Source: JBBIJH01 sp037446075
Lineage (GTDB): Bacteria; Bacteroidota; Ignavibacteria; UBA10030; JAHEZR01
Direction: 5' to 3'
Length of the DNA: 25,159 nucleotides
Assembly: GCA_037446075.1 (NCBI GenBank)
Contig: JBBIJH010000025.1
Coordinates: 1 to 25,159 of the forward strand
This document shows positions 15,933-23,300 of this stretch, in pieces (position 1 is the first letter of the stretch; every line of letters starts with the position of its first letter). A program made the position numbers and the translations under genes. Under the pieces are notes generated by a model, which saw only the letters and a program-made list of their open reading frames with translations, was not told the DNA's origin and ran no database searches.

Positions 15933-16526
15933 ATGAGGCGAACAACTTTCATCCAGTACTCCCTTAAGGAAAGCGCAGCAACGAAGAAAAAGATTCTCCG
16001 GAACTGCTCAGGCGACATCGAGAAGGCCGTCGATCTCATCGTTGCTGCTCTCAAGAAGAAAAAGAAGCTCCTTCTCTGCGGCAACGGCGGAAGCGCTGCG
16101 GATGCACAGCACATCGCAACAGAGTTTGTGATCCGGATGAGTCACGAGTTCGAACGCCCAGCAATCCCCGCGATTGCTCTCACAACGGACACCTCGAACT
16201 TAACTGCTGGCTCAAACGACCTTGGCTTTGAGAATGTCTTTGCTCGATCCGTCGAAGCCCTTGGTACCCCGGGGGACGTGCTGATTGCAATCAGCACAAG
16301 TGGAAACTCAGAGAATATCCTGCGTGCCATCCGAAGAGCTAGCAAAAAGAATGTTGTCACGATCGGGCTCCTGGGCAAAGATGGCGGAAGAGCCAAGGCG
16401 CTCTGTGACCATACGATTATTGTCCCGTCGGAAGACACACAGCGAATTCAGGAAGGTCATATCACGATCGGACATATCATCTGCGGACTCGTAGAGCGTG
16501 AAATGTACGGCCGGCCTAAAGCATAA
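15933..16526 (+). CDS. gmhA: phosphoheptose isomerase (SIS domain)
   Basis: The 197-residue protein converts sedoheptulose 7-phosphate to glycero-manno-heptose 7-phosphate, the first step toward ADP-heptose for LPS core. The SIS fold shows LLLCGNGGSAADAQH, DTSNLTAGSNDLGFENVF and the phosphate-binding ISTSGNSENIL. The metal-binding residues of GmhA are present: His60, Glu64, Gln173 and His181, with the same spacing as in E. coli (His61, Glu65, Gln172, His180). It starts 27 bases after alaS with a poor ribosome site and ends 2 bases before the sugar transferase, so it is probably co-transcribed with both. DiaA-like SIS proteins are an alternative, but the metal residues favour GmhA. Confidence 0.9.
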   Translation: MRRTTFIQYSLKESAATKKKILRNCSGDIEKAVDLIVAALKKKKKLLLCGNGGSAADAQHIATEFVIRMSHEFERPAIPAIALTTDTSNLTAGSNDLGFENVFARSVEALGTPGDVLIAISTSGNSENILRAIRRASKKNVVTIGLLGKDGGRAKALCDHTIIVPSEDTQRIQEGHITIGHIICGLVEREMYGRPKA

Positions 16527-16528
16527 CA

Positions 16529-17947
16529 ATGGCTTCGCCTCAGCGAAATGATTTCCTCATCCCGTTCCTGACTGTCCTCTCCGATGCTGGTGCCATCGAA
16601 GCTTCATTTCTACTCTCATACTGGCTTCGCTTTTATTCTCCTCTGACAACGATCATCCCTGTCACGCGGGGAACCCCTCCTCTTGACGCTTACGTGTACG
16701 GATCATTTGTTGTTATTCCGCTCTGGCTGTATCTCTTCAATAAAAGAAGCCTCTACCGGCCACGACGTGCAGCTTCGATCGCGGATGAGTTCTTTGCCAT
16801 CGTTCGCATCGTTACGATTGGTATGCTCATCGTGATGAGCGCGGCATTTTTCTACCGTGCTTTCTCCTACTCACGAATCGTGTTCGCGCTTCTCTGGCTT
16901 ACAGCGATCCTCATGATTTCCTGTGGTCGAGCCATCACGATCGGATATGAAAAACGCAGATACAAGAGAGGCCATGACCTTCGCCGAGCTGTCATTATCG
17001 GAAACAACGGGACAGCAAATCGCATTTACGAGAGTTTTCTCCGGAGGCATGAACTGGGGTACAAGGTAGAGGGCTACTTCGCCGAGAGAAAGACCTCCGA
17101 TAGCTCTCCGCTTTCGTCTGCGAGCTATCTTGGAAGCATCCGTGATGCGACGCACTTCATCAAGAAGGAACGGATTGAGCACGTTTTCATCTCCCTCAGC
17201 TACAGGGAATACCCGGAACTTTATGAGCTTATCGAGTCGTGCGAGGGCCTCAACATCGAATTCATGATGGTCCCGGACCTACTTGATCTGATGACGAGCC
17301 GTGTGCGCATTCAGGAGGTAGCGGGTGTGCCATTTTTGAAGCTGAAAGAGATTCCTCTGACGGCCTGGAACCGAATCACGAAGCGGGCGTTTGACCTGGT
17401 TGTTTCAATCTTAGCTCTCGCCATTACCTCCCCCCTTTTCTTGCTTTCTGTCATCCTAATCAAGATCGATTCACGCGGCAGGGTTTTCTATCTCCAAGAA
17501 AGGATCGGACTCGATGGTAAGAGATTCCATCTGCTCAAGTTCAGGACGATGCGAGAGAATGCAGAAGCCGAGACAGGTCCAGTCTGGGTGAGAAAGAACG
17601 ACCCGAGAGTTACACGCGTTGGCCGGATCCTCCGTCGATTCAGCATCGACGAGCTTCCCCAGCTCATCAACGTACTAAAAGGCGAAATGAGCATCGTCGG
17701 CCCGCGTCCGGAGCGCCAGCCATTCGTTGATCAATTCAAGTCGGCTGTCCCAAAATACCTCGATCGGCATCGAGTCAAGGTGGGAATGACTGGCTGGGCA
17801 CAAGTGAACGGACTCCGGCAGGATGCGCCAGTGGAAGAGCGTACGAAGTACGACATCTACTATGTGGAGAACTGGTCGCTTGTCTTCGACCTGAAAATCA
17901 TCCTACAGACGGTGAAAGCCGTCCTGTTCGGCAAGGACGCCTACTGA
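16529..17947 (+). CDS. undecaprenyl-phosphate sugar phosphotransferase (WbaP/ExoY type)
   Basis: This 472-residue polytopic protein carries several N-terminal membrane helices (within about 1-140), a Rossmann-like CoA-binding region (RRAVIIGNNGTANRIYES) and a C-terminal bacterial sugar transferase domain from about 285. The latter begins with a membrane helix after KRAFDLVVSI. It has the motifs KFRTMRENAE, RRFSIDELPQLINVLKGEMS, VGPRPERQPF (390-399) and GMTGWAQVNG. Such enzymes load the first sugar phosphate onto undecaprenyl phosphate at the inner membrane to start O-antigen or exopolysaccharide synthesis. The sugar (glucose, galactose or other) cannot be read from sequence. The ATG is 2 bases after the gmhA stop. 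Coupling with gmhA points to envelope polysaccharide work. Confidence 0.93.
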   Translation: MASPQRNDFLIPFLTVLSDAGAIEASFLLSYWLRFYSPLTTIIPVTRGTPPLDAYVYGSFVVIPLWLYLFNKRSLYRPRRAASIADEFFAIVRIVTIGMLIVMSAAFFYRAFSYSRIVFALLWLTAILMISCGRAITIGYEKRRYKRGHDLRRAVIIGNNGTANRIYESFLRRHELGYKVEGYFAERKTSDSSPLSSASYLGSIRDATHFIKKERIEHVFISLSYREYPELYELIESCEGLNIEFMMVPDLLDLMTSRVRIQEVAGVPFLKLKEIPLTAWNRITKRAFDLVVSILALAITSPLFLLSVILIKIDSRGRVFYLQERIGLDGKRFHLLKFRTMRENAEAETGPVWVRKNDPRVTRVGRILRRFSIDELPQLINVLKGEMSIVGPRPERQPFVDQFKSAVPKYLDRHRVKVGMTGWAQVNGLRQDAPVEERTKYDIYYVENWSLVFDLKIILQTVKAVLFGKDAY

Positions 17948-17954
17948 CCTCCGA

Positions 17955-18224
17955 ATGATCCCGCTCCTGGTTTTTTACATTCACACCGTGGCGGCCGTAT
18001 GGGCTTTCACAAAACGATGGCAAGAAGAGGGATTGAAGGAAGGGGTTCTCGCAGTGGCCTTCATGGGGATTATCTTCACGGTCGGATGGACGCTATGCAC
18101 ATTCATCATGCAATCGCTTCTGGCGCCGAAAGGCTTTGGACCTGGACTTGACCGTGACAGCCTTACGCTCCTCCTGCTGACGGCGAGCGAAGCAGCATTC
18201 TACTATTGGTATTTGAGAAAATAA
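17955..18224 (+). CDS. small membrane protein, unknown function
   Basis: The 89-residue protein is mostly hydrophobic with three likely membrane helices: about 2-18 (PLLVFYIHTVAAVWAF), 30-53 (VLAVAFMGIIFTVGWTLCTFI) and 70-86 (LTLLLLTASEAAFYYWY). It starts 7 bases after the sugar transferase stop and ends 3 bases before the 18228 hairpin, so it is the last gene of the alaS-gmhA-transferase string. The family is not recognised. Its position suggests a role in the same envelope polysaccharide process, which is a guess from context only. Confidence 0.75.
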   Translation: MIPLLVFYIHTVAAVWAFTKRWQEEGLKEGVLAVAFMGIIFTVGWTLCTFIMQSLLAPKGFGPGLDRDSLTLLLLTASEAAFYYWYLRK

Positions 18225-18227
18225 GAA

Positions 18228-18247
18228 AGCCATCCATAGGGATGGCT
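18228..18247 (-). terminator. terminator between convergent genes
   Basis: AGCCATCC (18228-18235), loop ATAG, GGATGGCT (18240-18247) is a perfect 8-bp stem between the convergent small membrane protein and exonuclease genes. Read on the minus strand it is followed by TTTCTTATTTTC, a good T-tail for ending the long minus-strand operon. On the plus strand the following bases are only moderately T-rich (CAGTCCATTTC), so it may act in both directions with lower efficiency there. Confidence 0.75.
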
Positions 18248-18267
18248 CAGTCCATTTCTCGGAAAGC

Positions 18268-18795
18268 TTACAGCTTCAGATACGTAATCCTCTCATTTCC
18301 TGAAAGATCGAGGTACCGCAAGTAGCCGTTCCCACGCGCGAAGCGAAAGATATCAACAAGGACTTGGACGTCGTGCTCACAGTAGGAGGCGATCAACTCG
18401 ACTTTTCCTTCTTTCCACCATCTAAGAGAGGTTAAACCATCCGCTGATTTCCCAGTGCCGAGTGTCGCCTGGGCAATGGCGTGGAGGCCAATCCGATGCC
18501 CAAGATTTCTCTTTAGCACAACCGCCAGGTCGAGGGATTTGCGGTTGATCTCAGAGACATCTCCATAGTACCCCAAGACCTTTGCATCAAATCGGTCTCC
18601 ATTGAAGCTGATGACCCGGTCAAAGCTTGACAAGTATCTGATGAGGTCTTTCACTTGGGACTCACGCCAATGCTGAAACCCATCCTCTTTACTCCACGTC
18701 ACAGCGAGGGCCACGAGCATCAGATGGACATTATGCCAACCTCCGACCTCCTGAGCGGATTTTTGAGTCTCCACATCGTAGTAGACTTCGCGCAT
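18268..18795 (-). CDS. DEDDy-type 3'-5' exonuclease domain protein
   Basis: The 175-residue protein is a stand-alone RNase H-fold exonuclease domain. The acidic residues are all visible: Asp7 and Glu9 in YYDVET (Exo I), Asp70 in SFNGDRFDAKVL (Exo II), and Tyr138 with Asp142 in YCEHDVQVL (Exo III, YxxxD, hence DEDDy). This resembles the YprB-like/predicted 3'-5' exonuclease group rather than DNA polymerase epsilon-like DEDDh proteins. The substrate is unknown. It starts 20 bases after the tonB-like gene stop, probably as the last gene of that operon, though the functional link with envelope genes is unclear. GAGG lies 6 bases before the ATG. Confidence 0.85.
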   Translation of the reverse strand: MREVYYDVETQKSAQEVGGWHNVHLMLVALAVTWSKEDGFQHWRESQVKDLIRYLSSFDRVISFNGDRFDAKVLGYYGDVSEINRKSLDLAVVLKRNLGHRIGLHAIAQATLGTGKSADGLTSLRWWKEGKVELIASYCEHDVQVLVDIFRFARGNGYLRYLDLSGNERITYLKL

Positions 18796-18815
18796 CGCAA
18801 ACCTCGCGAGTCAAG

Positions 18816-19610
18816 CTATTTCAACTTGAAGTTAAAAATAATCACGCAGGTTTGATCGATTTGAGGTTGAGTGAAGTCCAACGGTTCAAACTTCCAGAAA
18901 CGCACTTCTTTCACCGCCGCCTCTTCCAAGCTTACATGCGCTTTTTGAACAGGCTGGAGGCTTTTCACTGACCCATCCGGGGCGATCACGGCTTGCAATC
19001 GGATCTGGGCCTCAATGTTTACCCCCTCTGGGTACACCGGAAGATCGCCGCTAATTTTTAGACGGGTACCGCCGCCAGCCCACTGGATCGAGTATCCAAT
19101 CGCCCGGCCAACCTCAGACCCAACTTGCGAACCCGCCTCGCTTGCGACTGCGCGCTTCCCATCTCCTGGCAGCCTCTCTCCTCCCACTGTCTTCCCAGCG
19201 CCGATTTCCTTTTCCCCGAGGACTGCCCTCGTTGGGCCCTCGTCAGGTTTCTCTACAGATCGTTCGGCGACGTCGAGCTTTCTCATCTCGGGAAGTCGCA
19301 GCAACTCCTCAGCCACCGGGAATCTTCTCTTCGGTAGGTCCAGTTTCATCGCGCTAGGGGGCTTCACCATCACCCGCGGCGCGGCCTTTGAAGGAGCTTC
19401 CCCAAGCTCTCGACTTGTCTCCTCGGCCGTCCTCGCCGTGGTCGCCTCGCTGAAGCTACCCAAGGTGACCTCGACGAATCCACCCTCGCGTCGGGTGGAG
19501 TCCACCTGAACGAAGTAGAAAATGAAAAGGAGGAGTAGATGAAAGAGGATCGAGGCGATCCACGCCTTTCGGGATTCCTCCGTCAATGAGATGCTAACCC
19601 GAGAAGTCAT
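18816..19610 (-). CDS. tonB: TonB-family energy transducer
   Basis: The 264-residue protein has a short cytoplasmic start, one membrane anchor at about 17-35 (AWIASILFHLLLLFIFYFV), and a long periplasmic linker rich in Glu, Lys, Arg and Gly. Its C-terminal TonB-type domain at about 175-264 includes RLQAVIAPDGSVKSLQPVQ and EEAAVKEVRFWKFEPL, and ends CVIIFNFKLK. It transmits inner-membrane proton-motive force from ExbB/ExbD to outer-membrane partners. Its ATG overlaps the exbD stop (ATGA, 19607-19610). The linker is less proline-rich than in classical TonB. A TolA-like role is possible, but the C-terminal pattern fits TonB better. Confidence 0.88.
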   Translation of the reverse strand: MTSRVSISLTEESRKAWIASILFHLLLLFIFYFVQVDSTRREGGFVEVTLGSFSEATTARTAEETSRELGEAPSKAAPRVMVKPPSAMKLDLPKRRFPVAEELLRLPEMRKLDVAERSVEKPDEGPTRAVLGEKEIGAGKTVGGERLPGDGKRAVASEAGSQVGSEVGRAIGYSIQWAGGGTRLKISGDLPVYPEGVNIEAQIRLQAVIAPDGSVKSLQPVQKAHVSLEEAAVKEVRFWKFEPLDFTQPQIDQTCVIIFNFKLK

Positions 19611-20005
19611 CGCGGTAAAGTGGCAATCAAGAACTTCCCAGCGCCAGCGGCTTTCGCAACGTCAATCACTTCGACGGTCGACTGAAGACTCACTCCTCGG
19701 TCAGCTCGGATGATCACGAGCTTGTCTTCTTGCTTCCTCAGTAAGTCAGAAAGTTTCGCACCAAGAGTTCCAAGGGAGACTTGCTCGCCGTTCACGTATA
19801 GGGCGCCTGTGTCTGTTAAAGTCAATGTGATATTCTTTGCGGACTGGGGCTCGCCGGTCTCTGCCCTCGGTAACTGAACCTTGATCCCCGTGGACATCAC
19901 GAAGGAGGAGGAGAGCAGGAAGAATATCAGGAGTAGAAGAACGATGTCCGTGAGCGAGGAGAAATTGAAAATCTCCAGTGGTTTAAGTTCCGATTTGAAA
20001 TTCAT
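19607..20005 (-). CDS. exbD: ExbD/TolR-family proton-channel subunit
   Basis: The 132-residue protein has one membrane helix at about 17-40 (SLTDIVLLLLIFFLLSSSFV) with the proton-carrying Asp20, equal to Asp25 of E. coli ExbD. A periplasmic domain follows, with the family pattern VQLPRAETGE...ITLTLTDTGALYVNGEQV and VIIRADRGVSLQSTVEVIDVAKAAG. With ExbB it forms the stator that energises TonB. It starts 10 bases after the exbB stop and overlaps tonB by 4 bases, so all three are made together. TolR is the close paralogue; the tonB-like neighbour favours ExbD. Confidence 0.92.
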   Translation of the reverse strand: MNFKSELKPLEIFNFSSLTDIVLLLLIFFLLSSSFVMSTGIKVQLPRAETGEPQSAKNITLTLTDTGALYVNGEQVSLGTLGAKLSDLLRKQEDKLVIIRADRGVSLQSTVEVIDVAKAAGAGKFLIATLPR

Positions 20006-20015
20006 TTTTGGATCC

Positions 20016-20720
20016 TCACTTCGTTTTCACCCGGAAGTACTCCTCGGTACCGACCTGAGTCTCGCGAGCAGTTGGAACCGCCTCGGGATATTTTTCTCCC
20101 TCCCCCAGCTTTCCCGAACGAACGAGCGTCAAGAACTCAGTCGAGCTGTTCTCGACCTCAAACACAAATCTGTGGACGCGAGTCACGAAGTAGTTATAGA
20201 ATCCGTAGGCCGGAATACCGACCATCAAGCCGAACGCTGTTGTCAAGAGAGCTTCCCAGATTCCCCCGGCCAGATCCGCCGGGTTGACGACCCCCGCCAT
20301 CATCTCGATCACCCGAAACGATCTGATCATTCCCGTCACCGTCCCGAGGAACCCGAGAAGTGGAGCAATGCCAGCAATGGTGGCGAGGATAGCAAGGTGG
20401 CGCTCGAGCTTGTAGATTTCTTCCTTGCCGGCCGATTCAACGGCCTCTTTAACTTTCTGCTCACCCTCATCAAAGTTGAGTAGACCTTTTTTCAAGATAT
20501 TCGCCAGAGGTACGTCAACTCCCGAGCAGAAGCCAATGGCTCCACGGATATCACCCCGCTGCAAGATACCTCTGAGCTTTGACATGAATTCACCGACGTT
20601 AACTCTCGCGCGGCGCAGCACCAAATACTTTTCGATGAGAATCACCAAGCCAATAATCGAACAGGCAAGTATTGCGAACATGATTGGTCCGCCACGCGCA
20701 AAGACCGACAGAAGGTTCAT
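20016..20720 (-). CDS. exbB: ExbB/TolQ/MotA-family proton-channel subunit
   Basis: The 234-residue protein has three membrane helices: about 11-35 (GGPIMFAILACSIIGLVILIE), about 107-132 (LAILATIAGIAPLLGFLGTV, TGMI) and about 150-175 (WEALLTTAFGLMVGIPAYGF). The GLLGTV-like and TTAFGLMVGIP motifs are the ExbB/TolQ signature. It builds the pentameric channel around ExbD. GGGAG at 20728-20732 on the minus strand serves ATG 20720. A 236-base gap separates it from the SPOR gene upstream, so it may have its own promoter, though none is convincing there. The C-terminus is slightly extended with charged residues. Confidence 0.93.
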   Translation of the reverse strand: MNLLSVFARGGPIMFAILACSIIGLVILIEKYLVLRRARVNVGEFMSKLRGILQRGDIRGAIGFCSGVDVPLANILKKGLLNFDEGEQKVKEAVESAGKEEIYKLERHLAILATIAGIAPLLGFLGTVTGMIRSFRVIEMMAGVVNPADLAGGIWEALLTTAFGLMVGIPAYGFYNYFVTRVHRFVFEVENSSTEFLTLVRSGKLGEGEKYPEAVPTARETQVGTEEYFRVKTK

Positions 20721-20956
20721 CTCGCTCTCCCTATCAAAATGACGGATGGATAGTTAATTACCCGGGTTGGTCAACCGGGAAACCAAGAGTTTAGCGGCCA
20801 GACCTGATCACGCTATGGCGAAGAAACCCACAGAAAAGTCGGCCTCAAAAATTATCGTACACGATGCATCGTTCGAGCAGGGCCACGATGGATCCGGCCG
20901 CTTGGCTCAAACCTCAGAGGTTCTAGGAAAGTTGTGAGGTTTCCCTGTGACTTGAT

Positions 20957-21538
20957 TCATCTGTTCTCCTCGATGGTGTATCCCCTCCCTAAAAAGTCAG
21001 CCATGCTCTCCGCCATCCTTTTCGCGTCGGCAAAAGTCTTGTACCGTCCCATTCTAACGCCATACCAGATCGCTCCGCCGCTGTCGGGCTTGCTCTTGGA
21101 GATGTAAACATTGAACCCAAGCATCCTCCACCGCTCTGCCTCCTGCATCGCTTTCGGCTCAGATTGCCATGCTGAAAGCTGAATTGTGTAGCGACCGGAA
21201 TCATCATCCAAGGCGACATCTCCGACGAGCTCTGGGCCATGGGTCAACGACCCAGATAACGTATCAGCATCCGTTGAGTCGGAGACCGTTGAATCGAGGC
21301 TGGTAGGCACTCCCCCCGAAGAATCCACCGAAACCGGCCGTGGAGACGGCAGTTCCGCGCTTTCCACAGTTTCGAATGCACTGCTGCTCGATAGCACAAA
21401 TGCGATCACAGCCACAAGGGACAACAAGCTGGTTCCAAGGGAGATCATGAACTCGATTCTCTGGTTCCTGTGCGTGGCCGCCGCAGGGACAGTACCAGGC
21501 GCTGGAGTGTTTTCCCCCTTCAGATTGAGGTCGGGCAT
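20957..21538 (-). CDS. SPOR-domain inner-membrane protein
   Basis: The 193-residue protein has a cytoplasmic N-terminus of about 30 residues, one membrane helix at about 31-51 (MISLGTSLLSLVAVIAFVLS), a Ser/Asp/Thr-rich periplasmic linker, and a SPOR domain at about 115-190. SPOR signatures visible are RYTIQLSAWQS, AEEAERW-like AMQEAERWRMLGFNVYI, and WYGVRMGRYKTFADAKRMAE. SPOR domains bind denuded glycan strands of peptidoglycan, typically at division sites. The gene begins 16 bases after the outer-membrane barrel gene, pointing to an envelope complex that spans from the inner membrane through the cell wall. Confidence 0.88.
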   Translation of the reverse strand: MPDLNLKGENTPAPGTVPAAATHRNQRIEFMISLGTSLLSLVAVIAFVLSSSSAFETVESAELPSPRPVSVDSSGGVPTSLDSTVSDSTDADTLSGSLTHGPELVGDVALDDDSGRYTIQLSAWQSEPKAMQEAERWRMLGFNVYISKSKPDSGGAIWYGVRMGRYKTFADAKRMAESMADFLGRGYTIEENR

Positions 21539-21554
21539 GGAATATACTTTTCTC

Positions 21555-23300
21555 CTACCACCTCACTGAAACCTCACCCCTGATCGTGAAAGGAAGCTCT
21601 TGATAGAGGTTCCAGGTGCTGTAGTGCTCGTCAAGGATGTTGCTTAAATGTAAAGAGACGCTGAGGTTCTTCCGAATCTGATATTCCGCCATCGAGTTGA
21701 GGAGGAAGAATGAATTTAGCTTGTGAGAATCTCGCAAGTCAATGGGACGCCTGCCTACAAATCGCCCGCTGATTTGAGTACTCAGCCCAAATGGGAAGGA
21801 GTGAGTGTACTGGGAACCAACCTCAACCGGAGCAAAATACGGCACGCGGTTCTCGGTCTCTGAGTTCTTGCTCGTAAGGATTGTGACGGATCCGCTCAGA
21901 CGGTCTGACCTCGTCAGATTTAGATAAACCTCACCATTCAGCGAGAAGAATCTCGTTGTCTCATCATAGACCACAACCCAGTCACGGTACGGAACCGGGA
22001 CTGCATAAATGTAAAAGAAGGTTGAAGGGTCCACGTACACCGGAAAGTTCCGGACGCGTTGATATTTCATATAGACTCGTGCCGACCCGCGATTCAAGAG
22101 CTCAAACTGCAAACCTCCCATCATGTTGACGAAGGCATCACGGTGGGCAATGGACACATCGTTTCCGACATAGGGATTGGAGGATAACAGGAGAGCTAAG
22201 GAATTCCGTTCTACTACGGGCTCAAACTGAGCAAACAGCGTGACGTCTGGTCTTAAAAAGTATTGCAAGCTAAGCGCGGGATAGAACTTTGCCGATGACT
22301 TGCCAGTCCAGTTACGGAAGAAAAATTGACTGGCTCCGATTGATAGATCGAGCTTGTTGAAAAGCACTCTCCGCAACCCAGCGCTCGACCGGAGAAAGTA
22401 GGGGTTCCGCGATGGAATCGATTGTTCCAGATAATTGACGGCGTAAAGCACATCCCCTTTCGTTTGGAAACCCACCAACTCGCCCGATGCCCGTGCGGCA
22501 ATCCTGAACTCATCTTCGCGGCTCTTGTCTTTGTCCTCCAGAGTCAACCTGCGGAAGCTAACAGAACTTTCAAACAAGACGCGCGCGTTTGGATTCCCCT
22601 TCAATCCTCCCGCGACTTGGAAGCTTCTGGCTGATCGTTGAAGTGATGGAGTTGGTGTTCCGTAGAAACGATACTTTGCCGCGTCATAGCTGACGTTCCC
22701 ATAAAACTTTGACCCACCGATGACCGGAAGCCTCTGTGGAAGGTACAGGCCTCCAGTGGCATCGACCGATCCTTTTGAGGCATCCGCATGTGGCACGTAA
22801 GCGTCGTGTGAATAATACATCCCATGAAGGTCGAAATCGCCCTCGTCATATTTTTTTCCGAACCACCCTTCTCCGTATGGCGATTTGAACCGCCCATATC
22901 CAAGATTAAGCTTACCGGCATAACTCAACAGAGCTTGCCCAAAGGGCGCGCTGTTCTTGGAGCCAGACGCACCTTCTCTCTTCTCACCCAGAGCAACTAA
23001 TTTTGATGGGTCAAGTGAAAGTGCACCGACATCGCTCTGATCGGATTTCCCCGCTGGAGGCAAATGGATGATCTCTCGGCCCGTGATTTCAAATTCTGGG
23101 AGGTCAATCTTCGGAAGCTTCGCTTGCCGGGCCGCAGATGTATCTTCGCGTGCCTCGATCTCCACACGTCGTTGTGGTGGCTCCTTTTTTTCTTGTGCGG
23201 GAGCAGAAAAAGACAGAAACATAAGAATAACAACACCCGACAGCATGGAAAATTGGTTCTGTCCCTGAGGATGCTTTCTCATTTCTTCTCGACCACTCAT
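21555..23300 (-). CDS. outer-membrane beta-barrel protein (TonB-dependent-receptor-like, no plug seen)
   Basis: The 581-residue protein has a signal peptide (to about APAQ, residue 36). A roughly 90-residue charged N-terminal region contains KIDLPEFEITGREIIHLPP. Then come about 440 residues of alternating strand patterns rich in Tyr, Phe and Ser, ending in the aromatic-terminated strand RGEVSVRW typical of outer-membrane barrels. The last part (RKNLSVSLHLSNILDEHYSTWNLY) resembles the C-terminal strands of TonB-dependent receptors, but no plug domain is visible and the length is short for that family. ATG 23300 overlaps the TPR gene stop (ATGA); a second ATG six codons on is a possible start. 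It sits in the TPR-SPOR-ExbBD-TonB string. Confidence 0.82.
   Translation of the reverse strand: MSGREEMRKHPQGQNQFSMLSGVVILMFLSFSAPAQEKKEPPQRRVEIEAREDTSAARQAKLPKIDLPEFEITGREIIHLPPAGKSDQSDVGALSLDPSKLVALGEKREGASGSKNSAPFGQALLSYAGKLNLGYGRFKSPYGEGWFGKKYDEGDFDLHGMYYSHDAYVPHADASKGSVDATGGLYLPQRLPVIGGSKFYGNVSYDAAKYRFYGTPTPSLQRSARSFQVAGGLKGNPNARVLFESSVSFRRLTLEDKDKSREDEFRIAARASGELVGFQTKGDVLYAVNYLEQSIPSRNPYFLRSSAGLRRVLFNKLDLSIGASQFFFRNWTGKSSAKFYPALSLQYFLRPDVTLFAQFEPVVERNSLALLLSSNPYVGNDVSIAHRDAFVNMMGGLQFELLNRGSARVYMKYQRVRNFPVYVDPSTFFYIYAVPVPYRDWVVVYDETTRFFSLNGEVYLNLTRSDRLSGSVTILTSKNSETENRVPYFAPVEVGSQYTHSFPFGLSTQISGRFVGRRPIDLRDSHKLNSFFLLNSMAEYQIRKNLSVSLHLSNILDEHYSTWNLYQELPFTIRGEVSVRW

Noticed and set aside
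20761..20779. GC-rich hairpin (CCCGGGTTGGTCAACCGGG) between the SPOR gene and exbB, considered as a terminator
   Set aside because: The stem needs a bulge and lacks a T-run on the minus strand (GGTAATTAAC follows), so termination there is not supported; the operon may or may not continue through it.
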